From contig NZ_CP152050.1 of assembly GCF_038632915.1 (NCBI RefSeq), positions 751,001-815,000 of the forward strand: DNA of 64,000 nt. Direction: 5' to 3'. Shown here piece after piece: positions 17,593 through 26,672 of this stretch. A program made the translations under genes and the position numbers. Position 1 is the stretch's first letter. Each line of letters begins with the position of its first letter. Source of the stretch: Paenisporosarcina sp. FSL H8-0542. Lineage in GTDB: Bacteria; Bacillota; Bacilli; Bacillales_A; Planococcaceae. Under the pieces are notes generated by a model. It had not been told where the DNA came from. It saw only the letters and a program-made list of their open reading frames with translations, and did no database searches.

Positions 17593-18162
17593 ATGAATCG
17601 AAGTAAGTTGTTATTATTAATTGAAGTGGCTATTTTTGCAGGAATCGGATTGGTATTGGATATGCTTTCTATTAACTTATGGTTCCAGGGCGGATCTATT
17701 AGTCTTGTCATGGTACCAATCGTATTGATGGCTATTCGATGGGGGCTTGCGGGAGGTTTGAGCACGGGTCTGATTATTGGGGTCCTTCAAATTTTAGCGG
17801 GAAGAGCTTATATTTTAACTCCTGCCCAAGGTTTCCTGGATTATTTCGTAGCGTTCACAGTTGTTGGCTTAGCAGCACTTGTCAGACATAAAGTAATACA
17901 AGCAAAAAATGAGCAGCGTAAAGGAAAAATGATTACTTATATCGTATTGGGAGCTGTTTTTGGTGGGCTCTTCCGGTTCTTTACACACGTAATCGCAGGA
18001 GTTATTTTCTTTTCAGAAGCTGCAGAAGGCAAGAACGTTTGGATTTATTCGCTCGTATATAACGGCGGTTATATGATTCCTTCCATTATTTTGACAGCAA
18101 TTGTGTGCTCCATCATTTTCGTTGCTGCACCACGTTTGATTGAACATCGCAATAACGTTTGA
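17593..18162 (+). CDS. thiT: Thiamine ECF transporter substrate-binding subunit ThiT
   Basis: 189-aa integral membrane S component (YuaJ/ThiT family) that binds thiamine and works with the general EcfAA'T module encoded elsewhere. Six helices and the motif GGSISLVMVPI are visible. The ATG 17593 follows AAAGGAGG; a longer in-frame reading from 17470 runs through the riboswitch and is not real. The TPP riboswitch confirms the substrate. Confidence 0.95.
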   Translation: MNRSKLLLLIEVAIFAGIGLVLDMLSINLWFQGGSISLVMVPIVLMAIRWGLAGGLSTGLIIGVLQILAGRAYILTPAQGFLDYFVAFTVVGLAALVRHKVIQAKNEQRKGKMITYIVLGAVFGGLFRFFTHVIAGVIFFSEAAEGKNVWIYSLVYNGGYMIPSIILTAIVCSIIFVAAPRLIEHRNNV

Positions 18163-18248
18163 TTTATAGGTGTGTCTTTATTGAGTGGAATCATCAATGT
18201 TGGTAGCGAGTGGACAGAATTCGTTTTGAATGAACAAAAACCACGTTA

Positions 18249-18271
18249 AAACCCTGTATGGGTTGTTTTTA
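18249..18271 (+). terminator. Intrinsic terminator of thiT
   Basis: Short AACCC/GGGTT hairpin with a TGTAT loop and T5, about 85 nt after thiT. Confidence 0.55.
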
Positions 18272-18398
18272 AAATTCGGCTGATGACGCAATTCCTCTAT
18301 TGCGCATACTTTACTAGAGGTTTACCAAATGTTCAGAATGATTTTGGTAAATGGGAAAGCATCTTTTCTTGTGGTATAGTATGGGGTAGATAATTTGA

Positions 18399-19169
<771 letters not shown>

Positions 19170-19177
19170 ATAATGCG

Positions 19178-19216
19178 AAAGACCAACTGCTATGAACGCG
19201 CAGTTGGTCTTTTTTT
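19178..19216. terminator. Bidirectional terminator overlapping the tspO 3' end
   Basis: Thirteen-bp stem AAAGACCAACTGC / GCAGTTGGTCTTT with T7. The stem includes the last codons and stop of the convergent tspO-like gene. Confidence 0.85.
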
Positions 19217-19930
19217 AATAAATAGGATGCCCGCTAGCATGACTGCACATAAGAAAAGAGCAGCTGTAGAGACAAGAAGTTCTTCGAAACCATTTCGGAC
19301 CGCAATTCCGATATAAGCCCAAATAAAGACAAATACATAAGCGATATCAAAATGGTGGAATCGAATATGTAGTGCGAGTGCTGTTCCAACAGTCATCATG
19401 ATGACTGCCCATAGGGGGTCACTCAATCCCCAGCCATTCCACTGATATAGAGTTAGGACATAACTAATATTCGTAATCGTTGCAACACTGATCCATCCCA
19501 AATAAATTGATATTGGAAAGCGACCAGTAAGAAGGTTATCGGATACTGGATAAGTACGATAAAGTAAAGTTAGTGTAATTAGGTATGCAATCATCACGAC
19601 AACCGTAAATAAGAAATATTCATAATGCCATAAATAAATCCATGCCACATTAAAAATGCAACTGATGATAAACAGATTTGAGCGCTTTATATAGGTTGCA
19701 TCTATATCTTTACTCCTCTTCCACATACCTACCAACCAAATGAGCATCAATACATAAATAACGGACCAAATTGAAAATACATAGCCGGCCGGTGTAAATA
19801 GTACAGGAAGACGATTGGAAATTTCACCAGTTGTTTGATTGTTAAGTGGTAAAATATTTGCCAATGCATTGATGATAACCACACCAATCAGTGCGATGAC
19901 CATTAGTGCGAAACGAACCACAGCATTCAC
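19190..19930 (-). CDS. TspO/MBR-type tryptophan-rich sensory protein
   Basis: 246 aa with about seven hydrophobic helices. The TspO core is visible in FTPAGYVFSIWSVIYVLMLIW, FNVAWIYLWHY and the Trp-rich YQWNGWGLSDPLW. It is longer than the 160-aa classical TspO, as is common for this Firmicute subgroup. TspO proteins bind porphyrins and help in stress responses; the role here is unknown. Confidence 0.8.
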   Translation of the reverse strand: MNAVVRFALMVIALIGVVIINALANILPLNNQTTGEISNRLPVLFTPAGYVFSIWSVIYVLMLIWLVGMWKRSKDIDATYIKRSNLFIISCIFNVAWIYLWHYEYFLFTVVVMIAYLITLTLLYRTYPVSDNLLTGRFPISIYLGWISVATITNISYVLTLYQWNGWGLSDPLWAVIMMTVGTALALHIRFHHFDIAYVFVFIWAYIGIAVRNGFEELLVSTAALFLCAVMLAGILFIKKRPTARS

Positions 19931-19999
19931 CTCCTATACATTAGTATAACGTCAGTCCAAAGCAACAACAAATTTCTATTTACCAAAACTCTCTGTAAA

Positions 20000-20223
20000 A
20001 TGAAGTTTAAAAGAATGAAGGTCTCTGGATTGACAGAATTTGTCACGGCTGCTGAAGAAATGTTGAACAGGCTCCGTGGTTTATCGTTGAAGCGAATAAT
20101 AAGAAATATGCACGCAAGGTTGTTTTAAAAAGAATTCTGGAACATATTATGCAAGTGTGCATTGAAAAAGGCATACCCATTGCAAAACTACAGAACGATG
20201 TTTCGCAAGGCGAAGAAGCATGA
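20000..20223 (+). pseudogene. Remnant of a polyphosphate kinase 2 (PPK2) family gene
   Basis: The first frame reads KVSGLTEFVTAAEEMLNR, matching the PPK2 region before TSTxxAPW. After a frameshift/deletion of a few codons the next frame reads PWFIVEANNKKYARKVVLKR and runs to a TGA at 20221. That is the conserved APW(x)ivea(N/D)nKkYAR block plus the C-terminal helix. Only the last quarter or so of a gene of about 250-300 codons remains. No start, Walker A or lid module was found upstream. Confidence 0.65.
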
Positions 20224-20229
20224 TATAAT
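20221..20229 (+). promoter_or_regulatory. Extended -10 promoter of pepF
   Basis: TGATATAAT is an extended -10 that overlaps the stop codon of the PPK2 remnant. A weak TTTCGC lies 17 nt upstream of the hexamer. The start site would fall near 20236, which makes the GTG there too early as a start codon. Confidence 0.6.
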
Positions 20230-20274
20230 AGTGTAGTGTTTTCAGAAAATTTAGAAAGACATGGGGGAAAGATA

Positions 20275-22077
20275 TTGACTACAAAGACGTATGCTGAAGT
20301 TTGGGACTTGGACGTATTTTTTAAGGGAGGAAGCTCATCTCCTGAACTTCGTGAACATTTGGATGCTTTAGCAAGTAGACTTGATACTTTTGAGCAAACT
20401 TTATCATCCTTTGTTGTTCCAACAGGGGAATCAGACGCTACTAAAATTTCTTCTATTATTGAAGAAACTAAACAAGTTGCTGAAAATTTAACACAAGCTG
20501 GAGCAGTTGTTGGTTGTTATTTAGCTCAAGATACTACTGATAAACAAGCGAACTTATTGCAAGGGGAAATCGGCTCTTTAGGTGCTCGTTTTTCTTCATC
20601 CATGCTCGTTGTTCAACAACAGTTATCAAAAACTGAAGAAACTGTTTGGACTGCTTTAATGAAGGACGATCAATTAAAAGAATTTGCTTTTGTTCTAAAC
20701 GAATGGCGAGATGAAGCGAAGGAATTACTTTCTGAAAAAGAAGAAGATATGATTACCGCTCTTGGGGTGGACGGCTATCATGGATGGGGTCAACTATACG
20801 ATTTATTGGTTGGTGACGTGAAAGTTCGTGTCACAGTGGACGGAGAAGAAAAAGAGTTCTCTGTAGGACAAGCGAGTAACTTAAGTTCTCATCCGGATGC
20901 AAAAGTTCGAAAAGAATCGTTTGAAGCATTAGAACAAGCATGGACAGATAAAGAAGAGTTCTTTGCTAAAACATTGAACCATATGGCTGGATTTCGCTTG
21001 GCCGTTTACAAAAAACGTGGCTGGGATTCAATATTAAAAGAACCATTGCAAATAAATCGAATGAAACAGCAAACATTGGATGCTATGTGGGGCGCAATCA
21101 GCGCGCATAAAGCTCCATTTGTAGAATATTTAAAGCGTAAGGCTGAGCTGGTAGGAGCAGATGCCATGCATTGGTACGATTTAGACGCGCCAGTAACTGA
21201 ATCTACTCAGAAAGTGTCATACCAGGAAGGTGCAGAGTTCATTTTAAAACACTTCGGCAAATTCGGTCCGGAGCTTGAGAAATTCTCACGACAGGCATTT
21301 GAAGATGAATGGATTGAGGCAGAAGACCGCCCTAATAAACGACCAGGTGGTTTCTGTACTGGGATGCCTCTATCACAGCAGTCCCGTATTTTTATGACAT
21401 ATAGTGGAACGATGTCCAACGTTGCAACATTGGCACATGAACTTGGTCATGCTTTCCATTCATATGCACTTCGTCCTGTACATTGGATGAATCGTCAATA
21501 TGCAATGGGAGTTGCAGAAACAGCTTCTACATTTGCTGAAATGATTGTAGCTGATGCAGCAGTAAAAGAAGCATCAACAGCTGATGAAAAATTGGCATTG
21601 CTTGAAGATAAGATTCAACGAAGTGTCGCATTCTTCATGAACATTCATGCACGATTTTTATTTGAAACTCGTTTTTATGAGGAGCGTAAAAAAGGAATTG
21701 TTTCTGCTGCACGCTTAAATACATTGATGGAAGAAGCGCAACGTGAAGCATTTGGAGATGGATTAGGTGAAGTTCATCCGCATTTCTGGGCATCAAAACT
21801 GCATTTCTATATCACACATGTACCATTCTATAATTTCCCTTACACATTCGGTTATTTATTCAGCTTAAGCATTTATGCGAAAGCAATTGAAGAAGGCTGC
21901 AGTTTCGAAGAAAAGTATATCTCCCTACTTCAAGATACGGCAATCATGTCTGTTGAAGATTTAGCAATGAAGCATTTAGGAGAAGATATCACTCAACATG
22001 CGTTCTGGGAAAAAGGCATAGCACTATGTATTAAAGATGTGGAAGAGTTTCTGTCGTTAACTTCATCTAAAGGGTGA
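20275..22077 (+). CDS. pepF: Oligoendopeptidase F, M3 family
   Basis: Zinc metallopeptidase that cleaves oligopeptides of roughly 7-17 residues in the cytoplasm. The HELGH zinc motif is at about residues 388-392, within a full-length 600-aa M3B protein. A TTG at 20275 with GGGGG seven bases upstream is preferred to the GTG at 20236, which would be nearly leaderless. The GNAT gene follows after 6 nt. Confidence 0.9.
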   Translation: MTTKTYAEVWDLDVFFKGGSSSPELREHLDALASRLDTFEQTLSSFVVPTGESDATKISSIIEETKQVAENLTQAGAVVGCYLAQDTTDKQANLLQGEIGSLGARFSSSMLVVQQQLSKTEETVWTALMKDDQLKEFAFVLNEWRDEAKELLSEKEEDMITALGVDGYHGWGQLYDLLVGDVKVRVTVDGEEKEFSVGQASNLSSHPDAKVRKESFEALEQAWTDKEEFFAKTLNHMAGFRLAVYKKRGWDSILKEPLQINRMKQQTLDAMWGAISAHKAPFVEYLKRKAELVGADAMHWYDLDAPVTESTQKVSYQEGAEFILKHFGKFGPELEKFSRQAFEDEWIEAEDRPNKRPGGFCTGMPLSQQSRIFMTYSGTMSNVATLAHELGHAFHSYALRPVHWMNRQYAMGVAETASTFAEMIVADAAVKEASTADEKLALLEDKIQRSVAFFMNIHARFLFETRFYEERKKGIVSAARLNTLMEEAQREAFGDGLGEVHPHFWASKLHFYITHVPFYNFPYTFGYLFSLSIYAKAIEEGCSFEEKYISLLQDTAIMSVEDLAMKHLGEDITQHAFWEKGIALCIKDVEEFLSLTSSKG

Positions 22078-22083
22078 TTTTCA

Positions 22084-22629
22084 ATGATTTTACTGGACGG
22101 ACAAACTTGTTTTTTACGAACATTAGATGAAAATGATGCTTCAGATCTCACCAATCTAGTATTTAAGAATCGACATTATTGGTCAATTTATGAACCAAGG
22201 CATCAGGATTCATACTTTACCGTAGCAGTACAAAGAGAAAAGATTCTAGAATCACTTCACCATATGAAGAACCAACGCGAATTCAGCTTCGGCATTTATG
22301 ATAGACAGTCGGGGGAACTAATTGGTCATATTTCTATGTACAGTATTAAACGCCTACCTTTTTCAAGTGCTTTCATTGGTTATTCTATAGATGAATTGAA
22401 TGTGGGCAAAGGGGTTGCGACAGAGGCGGTTCAACTTCTGGTCAAGTATGGAATGGAAGTTATAGGGTTACACCGCATTGAAGCATATGTTTCTCCGCGT
22501 AATGTTGGTTCAATGCGTGTCTTAGAAAAAGCAAAAATGCAAAAAGAAGGCTTGTTAAGACAGCTACTATTCATTAATGGTGAATGGGAAGATCATTACA
22601 TTTATGCAATTTTAGAAAATGATTATTGA
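22084..22629 (+). CDS. GNAT acetyltransferase, RimJ/RimL-like
   Basis: 181-aa acetyl-CoA-dependent N-acetyltransferase. The acetyl-CoA loop is degenerate (NVGKGVATEA), and the motif-B region LHRIEAYVSPRNVGSMRVLEK is typical of RimJ/L, YdaF and related enzymes that modify ribosomal protein N-termini or small amines. Translationally close to pepF (6-nt gap). The substrate is not predictable. Confidence 0.85.
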   Translation: MILLDGQTCFLRTLDENDASDLTNLVFKNRHYWSIYEPRHQDSYFTVAVQREKILESLHHMKNQREFSFGIYDRQSGELIGHISMYSIKRLPFSSAFIGYSIDELNVGKGVATEAVQLLVKYGMEVIGLHRIEAYVSPRNVGSMRVLEKAKMQKEGLLRQLLFINGEWEDHYIYAILENDY

Positions 22630-22671
22630 AAAGGCAAGGCCGCTTGGCGGAAATGGCGTAAAATGATGAAT

Positions 22672-22704
22672 GGCTGGTTTCTCAATTGAGAAACCAGTTT
22701 TTTT
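22672..22704 (+). terminator. Intrinsic terminator
   Basis: CTGGTTTCTC / GAGAAACCAG perfect stem, AATT loop, T7; ends pepF-GNAT. Confidence 0.9.
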
Positions 22705-22848
22705 ATGTCGATTTCCCGGGAAATATTAGATGTTATAGGCTGATATGTTTACATATTTTCAACCCAATCATATAATAAACTGAAATCCAATAAGAATAGT
22801 AGGTTTTAATATGAAAACAATTCCGAAGCCTCTTGTGATGGCGAATCA

Positions 22849-23232
22849 ATGACAATTGTCATATCAGTAGTCATTTCGCTTATTACACAATCCGCGTGGA
22901 TGTTATTGATTCCTTTAGTTTCATGTCTTTTAAGTTTATTTACAGGATTCAATCCTGTTTTAGCCATAGTTAAGAAATTTTTAACCAAGCCAGCAAATGA
23001 ATATGCCCAAGAAGATTATGACCAGCTACAATTTAACCAATGGTTGGCCGTTGGGTTTTTATTAATTGCGACGATTAGTTTCTTTATGAATTGGGGTATT
23101 TTGTTTAACATTGCAACTGTTATGGTGGGATTAGCAGCATTGATAGCTATTATGGGGTTTTGTATCGGATGCTTCATTCGTTTCCAATACCAACAATGGA
23201 ATTATCGACGCAAAAAATCAGCAGAACAGTAA
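22849..23232 (+). CDS. DUF4395 membrane protein, apparently frameshifted
   Basis: The 127-aa frame has three to four hydrophobic helices and the DUF4395 segments GFNPVLAIVKKF and FNQWLAVGFLLIA. The usual family N-terminus (IPxPLVxxNQ) is encoded just upstream in another frame: MKTIPKPLVMANQ from ATG 22811, with stop TGA at 22850. The stop and the ATG at 22849 overlap as ATGA. So the gene is split by a one-base shift; it may be broken, a sequencing error, or translated by coupling or frameshifting. Confidence 0.65.
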   Translation: MTIVISVVISLITQSAWMLLIPLVSCLLSLFTGFNPVLAIVKKFLTKPANEYAQEDYDQLQFNQWLAVGFLLIATISFFMNWGILFNIATVMVGLAALIAIMGFCIGCFIRFQYQQWNYRRKKSAEQ

Positions 23233-23249
23233 AAAAGAGCCTAACATGA

Positions 23250-23299
23250 ACTGCACCCCAATTGTTAGACACACTAACAATTGGGGTGCAGTTTTTTTA
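23250..23299. terminator. Bidirectional terminator, 19-bp stem
   Basis: ACTGCACCCCAATTGTTAG and its exact complement flank a five-base loop, with T7 on the plus strand; lies between the convergent DUF4395 and carbonic anhydrase genes. Confidence 0.95.
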
Positions 23300-23305
23300 T
23301 GTTTC

Positions 23306-23854
23306 TTATTCCACAAGTGTAAGTCTGCCTGTTGCGGGATCAATGACCAAACCGTGAACTGGAAAATCTTTGACCATTAGGGGATGATTTTTTACCATAT
23401 CCACACTATGTCTGACACTTTCGCTCACATCTTCAAAGCCACGCAGCCATTCGTTCAATTCCACACCCGAATAGCTCAGCATATCGATTGTTTCTTGAGC
23501 AATTCCCCGATCAATCATTTTCTGCAGCATGACATCCGGTTTGATGGCACTCATCCCACAGTCGTAATGACCAATTATGTAAATTTCTTCTGCATTCAAT
23601 TCATATACAGCTACAAGTAAACTACGCATGATGCCACCGAATGGATGGTTAATTACAGCGCCGGCGCTTTTTACAATTTTCACATCACCGTTTTTAAAGT
23701 TCATTGCCTTCGGTAATAATTCAAATAACCGGGCATCCATACATGTTAAGATAACTATTTTTTTGTCCGGAAATTTTGTTGTAATGAATTCTTCGTATTG
23801 TTTTTCAGCTACGAATTTTTGGTTAAAAGAAAGAATTTCGTTTAATAAAGACAT
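23306..23854 (-). CDS. Beta-class carbonic anhydrase (YtiB-like)
   Basis: Interconverts CO2 and bicarbonate. Zinc ligands Cys38 (LTCMDAR), His96 and Cys99 (GHYDCG) and the Asp40-Arg42 dyad are present. 182 aa, similar to B. subtilis YtiB. Monocistronic, divergent from the NO synthase gene. Confidence 0.9.
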   Translation of the reverse strand: MSLLNEILSFNQKFVAEKQYEEFITTKFPDKKIVILTCMDARLFELLPKAMNFKNGDVKIVKSAGAVINHPFGGIMRSLLVAVYELNAEEIYIIGHYDCGMSAIKPDVMLQKMIDRGIAQETIDMLSYSGVELNEWLRGFEDVSESVRHSVDMVKNHPLMVKDFPVHGLVIDPATGRLTLVE

Positions 23855-24026
23855 TTATCAGTTCCTCCTAAGTAATTTCCTTTCTTATTGTAGATGATTT
23901 TTATAGGGATTCGCCACTTTTAAGTCACATTCCTTAAAAACAAGGTAATGTGTACCGATAATCCTTTGTGTAGAATAGAAATATTAACTACACTATAAGG
24001 ATAAAGAAACATAAAGGATGAAAAAC

Positions 24027-25175
24027 ATGAACCATTCAATGCTTGAAGAGGCAGCTAAATTTATTTTTCAATATGGAGAAGAGAATGGACTTTCAATGGA
24101 AGTGGTAAATGACCGTCAGCGTTGTGTAGAAAGTGAAATAAGAGCTACTGGAACCTATACACATACACTGGAGGAAATAACGTATGGTGCAAAGCTTGCT
24201 TGGCGAAATAGTACGAAATGCATTGGACGGTTGTTTTGGGAAAGTCTCGATATTTTAGATGCAAGAGATGTGGAGTCGTCTGATGAAGTAGCCGGATATC
24301 TGCATAAACATATTCAACACGCAACAAATACAGGGAAAATTCGGTCTACGATTACCATTTTTCCGCCACTTAAACAAAATGAACCGCAAAAAGTGCAATT
24401 GTGGAGTCATCAGTTGATCCGCTATGCAGGGTACAAATTGGAATCAGGTGATGTTGTAGGTGATCCAGCTTCGATTGAGATAACAAAAATAGCCCAAAAT
24501 CTTGGTTGGGAAGGTGAGGGCAGTCCGTACGATTTATTGCCCGTGATTTTCCAATGGGATGAAGGGAATCCAATAATGGTACCATTAAATAAAGAAGAAA
24601 TACTTGAAGTGGAAATCAATCATCCTGTTCATCAAAACTGGGAACCACTTAATCTGAAATGGTATGCGGTGCCAATCATTTCGGATCGATATTTGGAAAT
24701 TGGCGGATTACGTTATCCCGCTCCTTTTAACGGATGGTATATGGAGACAGAAATCGCAGCAAGAAATTTAGTAGATTCTTATCGTTACAATCGATTGAGA
24801 GATGTCGCAGAACAGTTGGAGCTTGATACATCAAGTACGACAACGTTCTGGAGGGACAGAGCCCTAGTGGAACTTCAACATGCAGTGTATGCATCGTATA
24901 AAAAGGCTGGAGTCCAGATTGTCGACCATTATACAGCGGCACAGCAATTTCAAACGTTTCGTGATAAAGAAGAAAAGCAGCAAAGAGAAGTAAAAGGGGA
25001 TTGGACGTGGCTCATTCCACCGGTGTCGCCGGCATTGACTCCAATCTTTCATCAAGGAATTATGAACGAGGAATTGTCGCCGAACTTTATCAAACAAAAG
25101 CGACCTGCATTATATAAAAAAATGAGCGAGATGACAGAATCATCCCGCTCACAAGGTTGCCCCTATCATTTTTGA
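24027..25175 (+). CDS. nos: Bacterial nitric oxide synthase, oxygenase domain
   Basis: Makes NO from arginine using haem, tetrahydrofolate or biopterin and a general reductase. The haem-thiolate Cys is in WRNSTKCIGR (residue 65), and the substrate-binding GWYMETEIAARN region is intact. 382 aa, oxygenase only, as in Bacillus and Staphylococcus. ATG 24027 with AAAGG nine bases upstream is preferred to the in-frame ATG at 24018. In bacilli NO protects against oxidative stress and antibiotics, in keeping with the PerR genes elsewhere in the window. Confidence 0.95.
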   Translation: MNHSMLEEAAKFIFQYGEENGLSMEVVNDRQRCVESEIRATGTYTHTLEEITYGAKLAWRNSTKCIGRLFWESLDILDARDVESSDEVAGYLHKHIQHATNTGKIRSTITIFPPLKQNEPQKVQLWSHQLIRYAGYKLESGDVVGDPASIEITKIAQNLGWEGEGSPYDLLPVIFQWDEGNPIMVPLNKEEILEVEINHPVHQNWEPLNLKWYAVPIISDRYLEIGGLRYPAPFNGWYMETEIAARNLVDSYRYNRLRDVAEQLELDTSSTTTFWRDRALVELQHAVYASYKKAGVQIVDHYTAAQQFQTFRDKEEKQQREVKGDWTWLIPPVSPALTPIFHQGIMNEELSPNFIKQKRPALYKKMSEMTESSRSQGCPYHF

Positions 25176-25195
25176 TTAGCGGGCAACTTTTTGTA
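25155..25195. terminator. Terminator-like hairpin spanning two abutting stop codons
   Basis: GGTTGCCC (25155-25162) pairs with GGGCAACT followed by T4-5. The hairpin is built from the last codons of nos and mreBH, whose stop codons are immediately adjacent with no spacer. Confidence 0.5.
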
Positions 25196-26183
25196 TTTTA
25201 TCCATCATAACTAATGAACGACCTGTACCGATTGCTACAGACTCAAGTGGTTGAGGGGCAATATGAACTGGTACGGAAATCTCGTTAGATAACCATTCTT
25301 GCATGCCTTTTAATAGGGCACCGCCACCAGTCAATACAACACCTTGGTCAACAATGTCACCAGATAGTTCTGGAGGACAGCTTTCAAGAGTTGCACGAAT
25401 TGCTTCCAGAATAGAAAGTAACGATTCTTTCAAAGTCTCTTGAACTTCTACAGAACTGATTGTAATAGTTTTTGGAAGGCCTGTCATGACGTCACGGCCA
25501 CGCACTTCCATTGTTTCTACTGTATGTGGAATCAAGGCGTACCCGACTTCCATTTTAATTCTTTCAGCTGTGCGTTCACCGATTAACACATTGAATTGTT
25601 TACGGACAAAATGAATAATGTCTTCATCCATACGGTCTCCCGCAACTTTAACTGTATTAGACGATACGACACCGCCAAATGAAATGATCCCAACTTCAGT
25701 GGTTCCCCCACCAATATCAACAATGACACTTGCAATTGGTTCGCTGACAGGCAGGTCTGCGCCAATCGCAGCTGCTACAGGTTCTTCAATCAAATGTACT
25801 TCTTTAGCGCCACTATTTTTCACGGCATCATGAATTGCACGGCGTTCTACTGAAGTAGCGCCAGATGGTGTACATACCATAACGTTCGGTTTACGGACAG
25901 AGCTACCCATTTTTTTGCCTACTTTTTTCATGACCATACGCAACATATCTGTCGTTACATCAAAATCAGCAATGACGCCATCTTTCAATGGTCGAATAAC
26001 TGTAATCGAGCCTGGTGTTTTACCGATCATACTCTTCGCTTCTTCACCAAATGCGACAACTTGTCTAGTTTTTGTATCCACCGCTACTACCGATGGTTCA
26101 TTTAAAATAATGCCTTTATTTTTTGTATATACAAGGATATTAGCTGTTCCTAAATCAATCCCCAAATCAATACCTGAAAACAT
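25176..26183 (-). CDS. mreBH: Rod-shape-determining actin homologue MreBH
   Basis: 335-aa actin-fold ATPase: phosphate 1 motif IDLGTAN, phosphate 2 DIGGGTTEV and adenosine motif [10 protein letters not shown]. Length and N-terminus ([20 protein letters not shown]) match B. subtilis MreBH rather than MreB; it stands alone without mreCD or minCD. It directs lateral-wall autolysins such as LytE. A TTGACA (minus strand, 26264-26269) with TATGGA 17 nt away is a possible promoter. Confidence 0.85.
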   Translation of the reverse strand: MFSGIDLGIDLGTANILVYTKNKGIILNEPSVVAVDTKTRQVVAFGEEAKSMIGKTPGSITVIRPLKDGVIADFDVTTDMLRMVMKKVGKKMGSSVRKPNVMVCTPSGATSVERRAIHDAVKNSGAKEVHLIEEPVAAAIGADLPVSEPIASVIVDIGGGTTEVGIISFGGVVSSNTVKVAGDRMDEDIIHFVRKQFNVLIGERTAERIKMEVGYALIPHTVETMEVRGRDVMTGLPKTITISSVEVQETLKESLLSILEAIRATLESCPPELSGDIVDQGVVLTGGGALLKGMQEWLSNEISVPVHIAPQPLESVAIGTGRSLVMMDKIQKVAR

Positions 26184-26394
26184 GCAGATTCCTCCCTTAA
26201 AACGGTTTGCTTCATAAGTATAGAGGATTTTAGTGCATAATCCATATGGTACTTAATGGGAGTTGTCAAATGTTGCAGAATTTCCTGTGACATATGGTAT
26301 AGAGAGGAGGGGGGAATTAAGTATCTTGTAGGATTTTGTCACATTATCGTTATACTCGTGTAGTGTAAATGTAAACGAAAAGTTAAATCATAAC

Positions 26395-26424
26395 AAAAAG
26401 CAATCGTCTGTAGACGATTGCTTT
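26395..26424 (-). terminator. Intrinsic terminator of the 46-aa gene
   Basis: AAAGCAATCGTC / GACGATTGCTTT perfect stem with a TGTA loop, T5 on the minus strand, directly after the small ORF. Confidence 0.85.
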
Positions 26425-26430
26425 ATATGA

Positions 26431-26571
26431 TTAATACTTTGTATTAGGTTTTGGATCGATTATTTCTGCGTCATGAGAAACTAAAGCTCTACCCAAGAAA
26501 TGCATAACGAATTGACCAGTTATCCCAATAATAATCATAAAGCCAATAACAATTATAATCCCGAAAGTCAT
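26431..26571 (-). CDS. Small 46-aa single-span membrane protein
   Basis: Starts MTFGIIIVIGFMIIIGITGQ and ends DPKPNTKY. One membrane helix (residues 3-18) is followed by a polar tail. AAAGGAGAG lies just upstream of the ATG and a perfect terminator follows the stop by 6 nt. These signals make it a real gene; no family is recognised. It lies between aminopeptidase and mreBH on the same strand. Confidence 0.75.
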   Translation of the reverse strand: MTFGIIIVIGFMIIIGITGQFVMHFLGRALVSHDAEIIDPKPNTKY

Positions 26572-26672
26572 GAGAACTCTCCTTTCTACTAACCTATTTG
26601 TTCAATAGTTATCAGTATACAGGAGGAAAGTGCATTCTTGAAGGTATTTTACCAATTGTCGAAAATTGTTCA

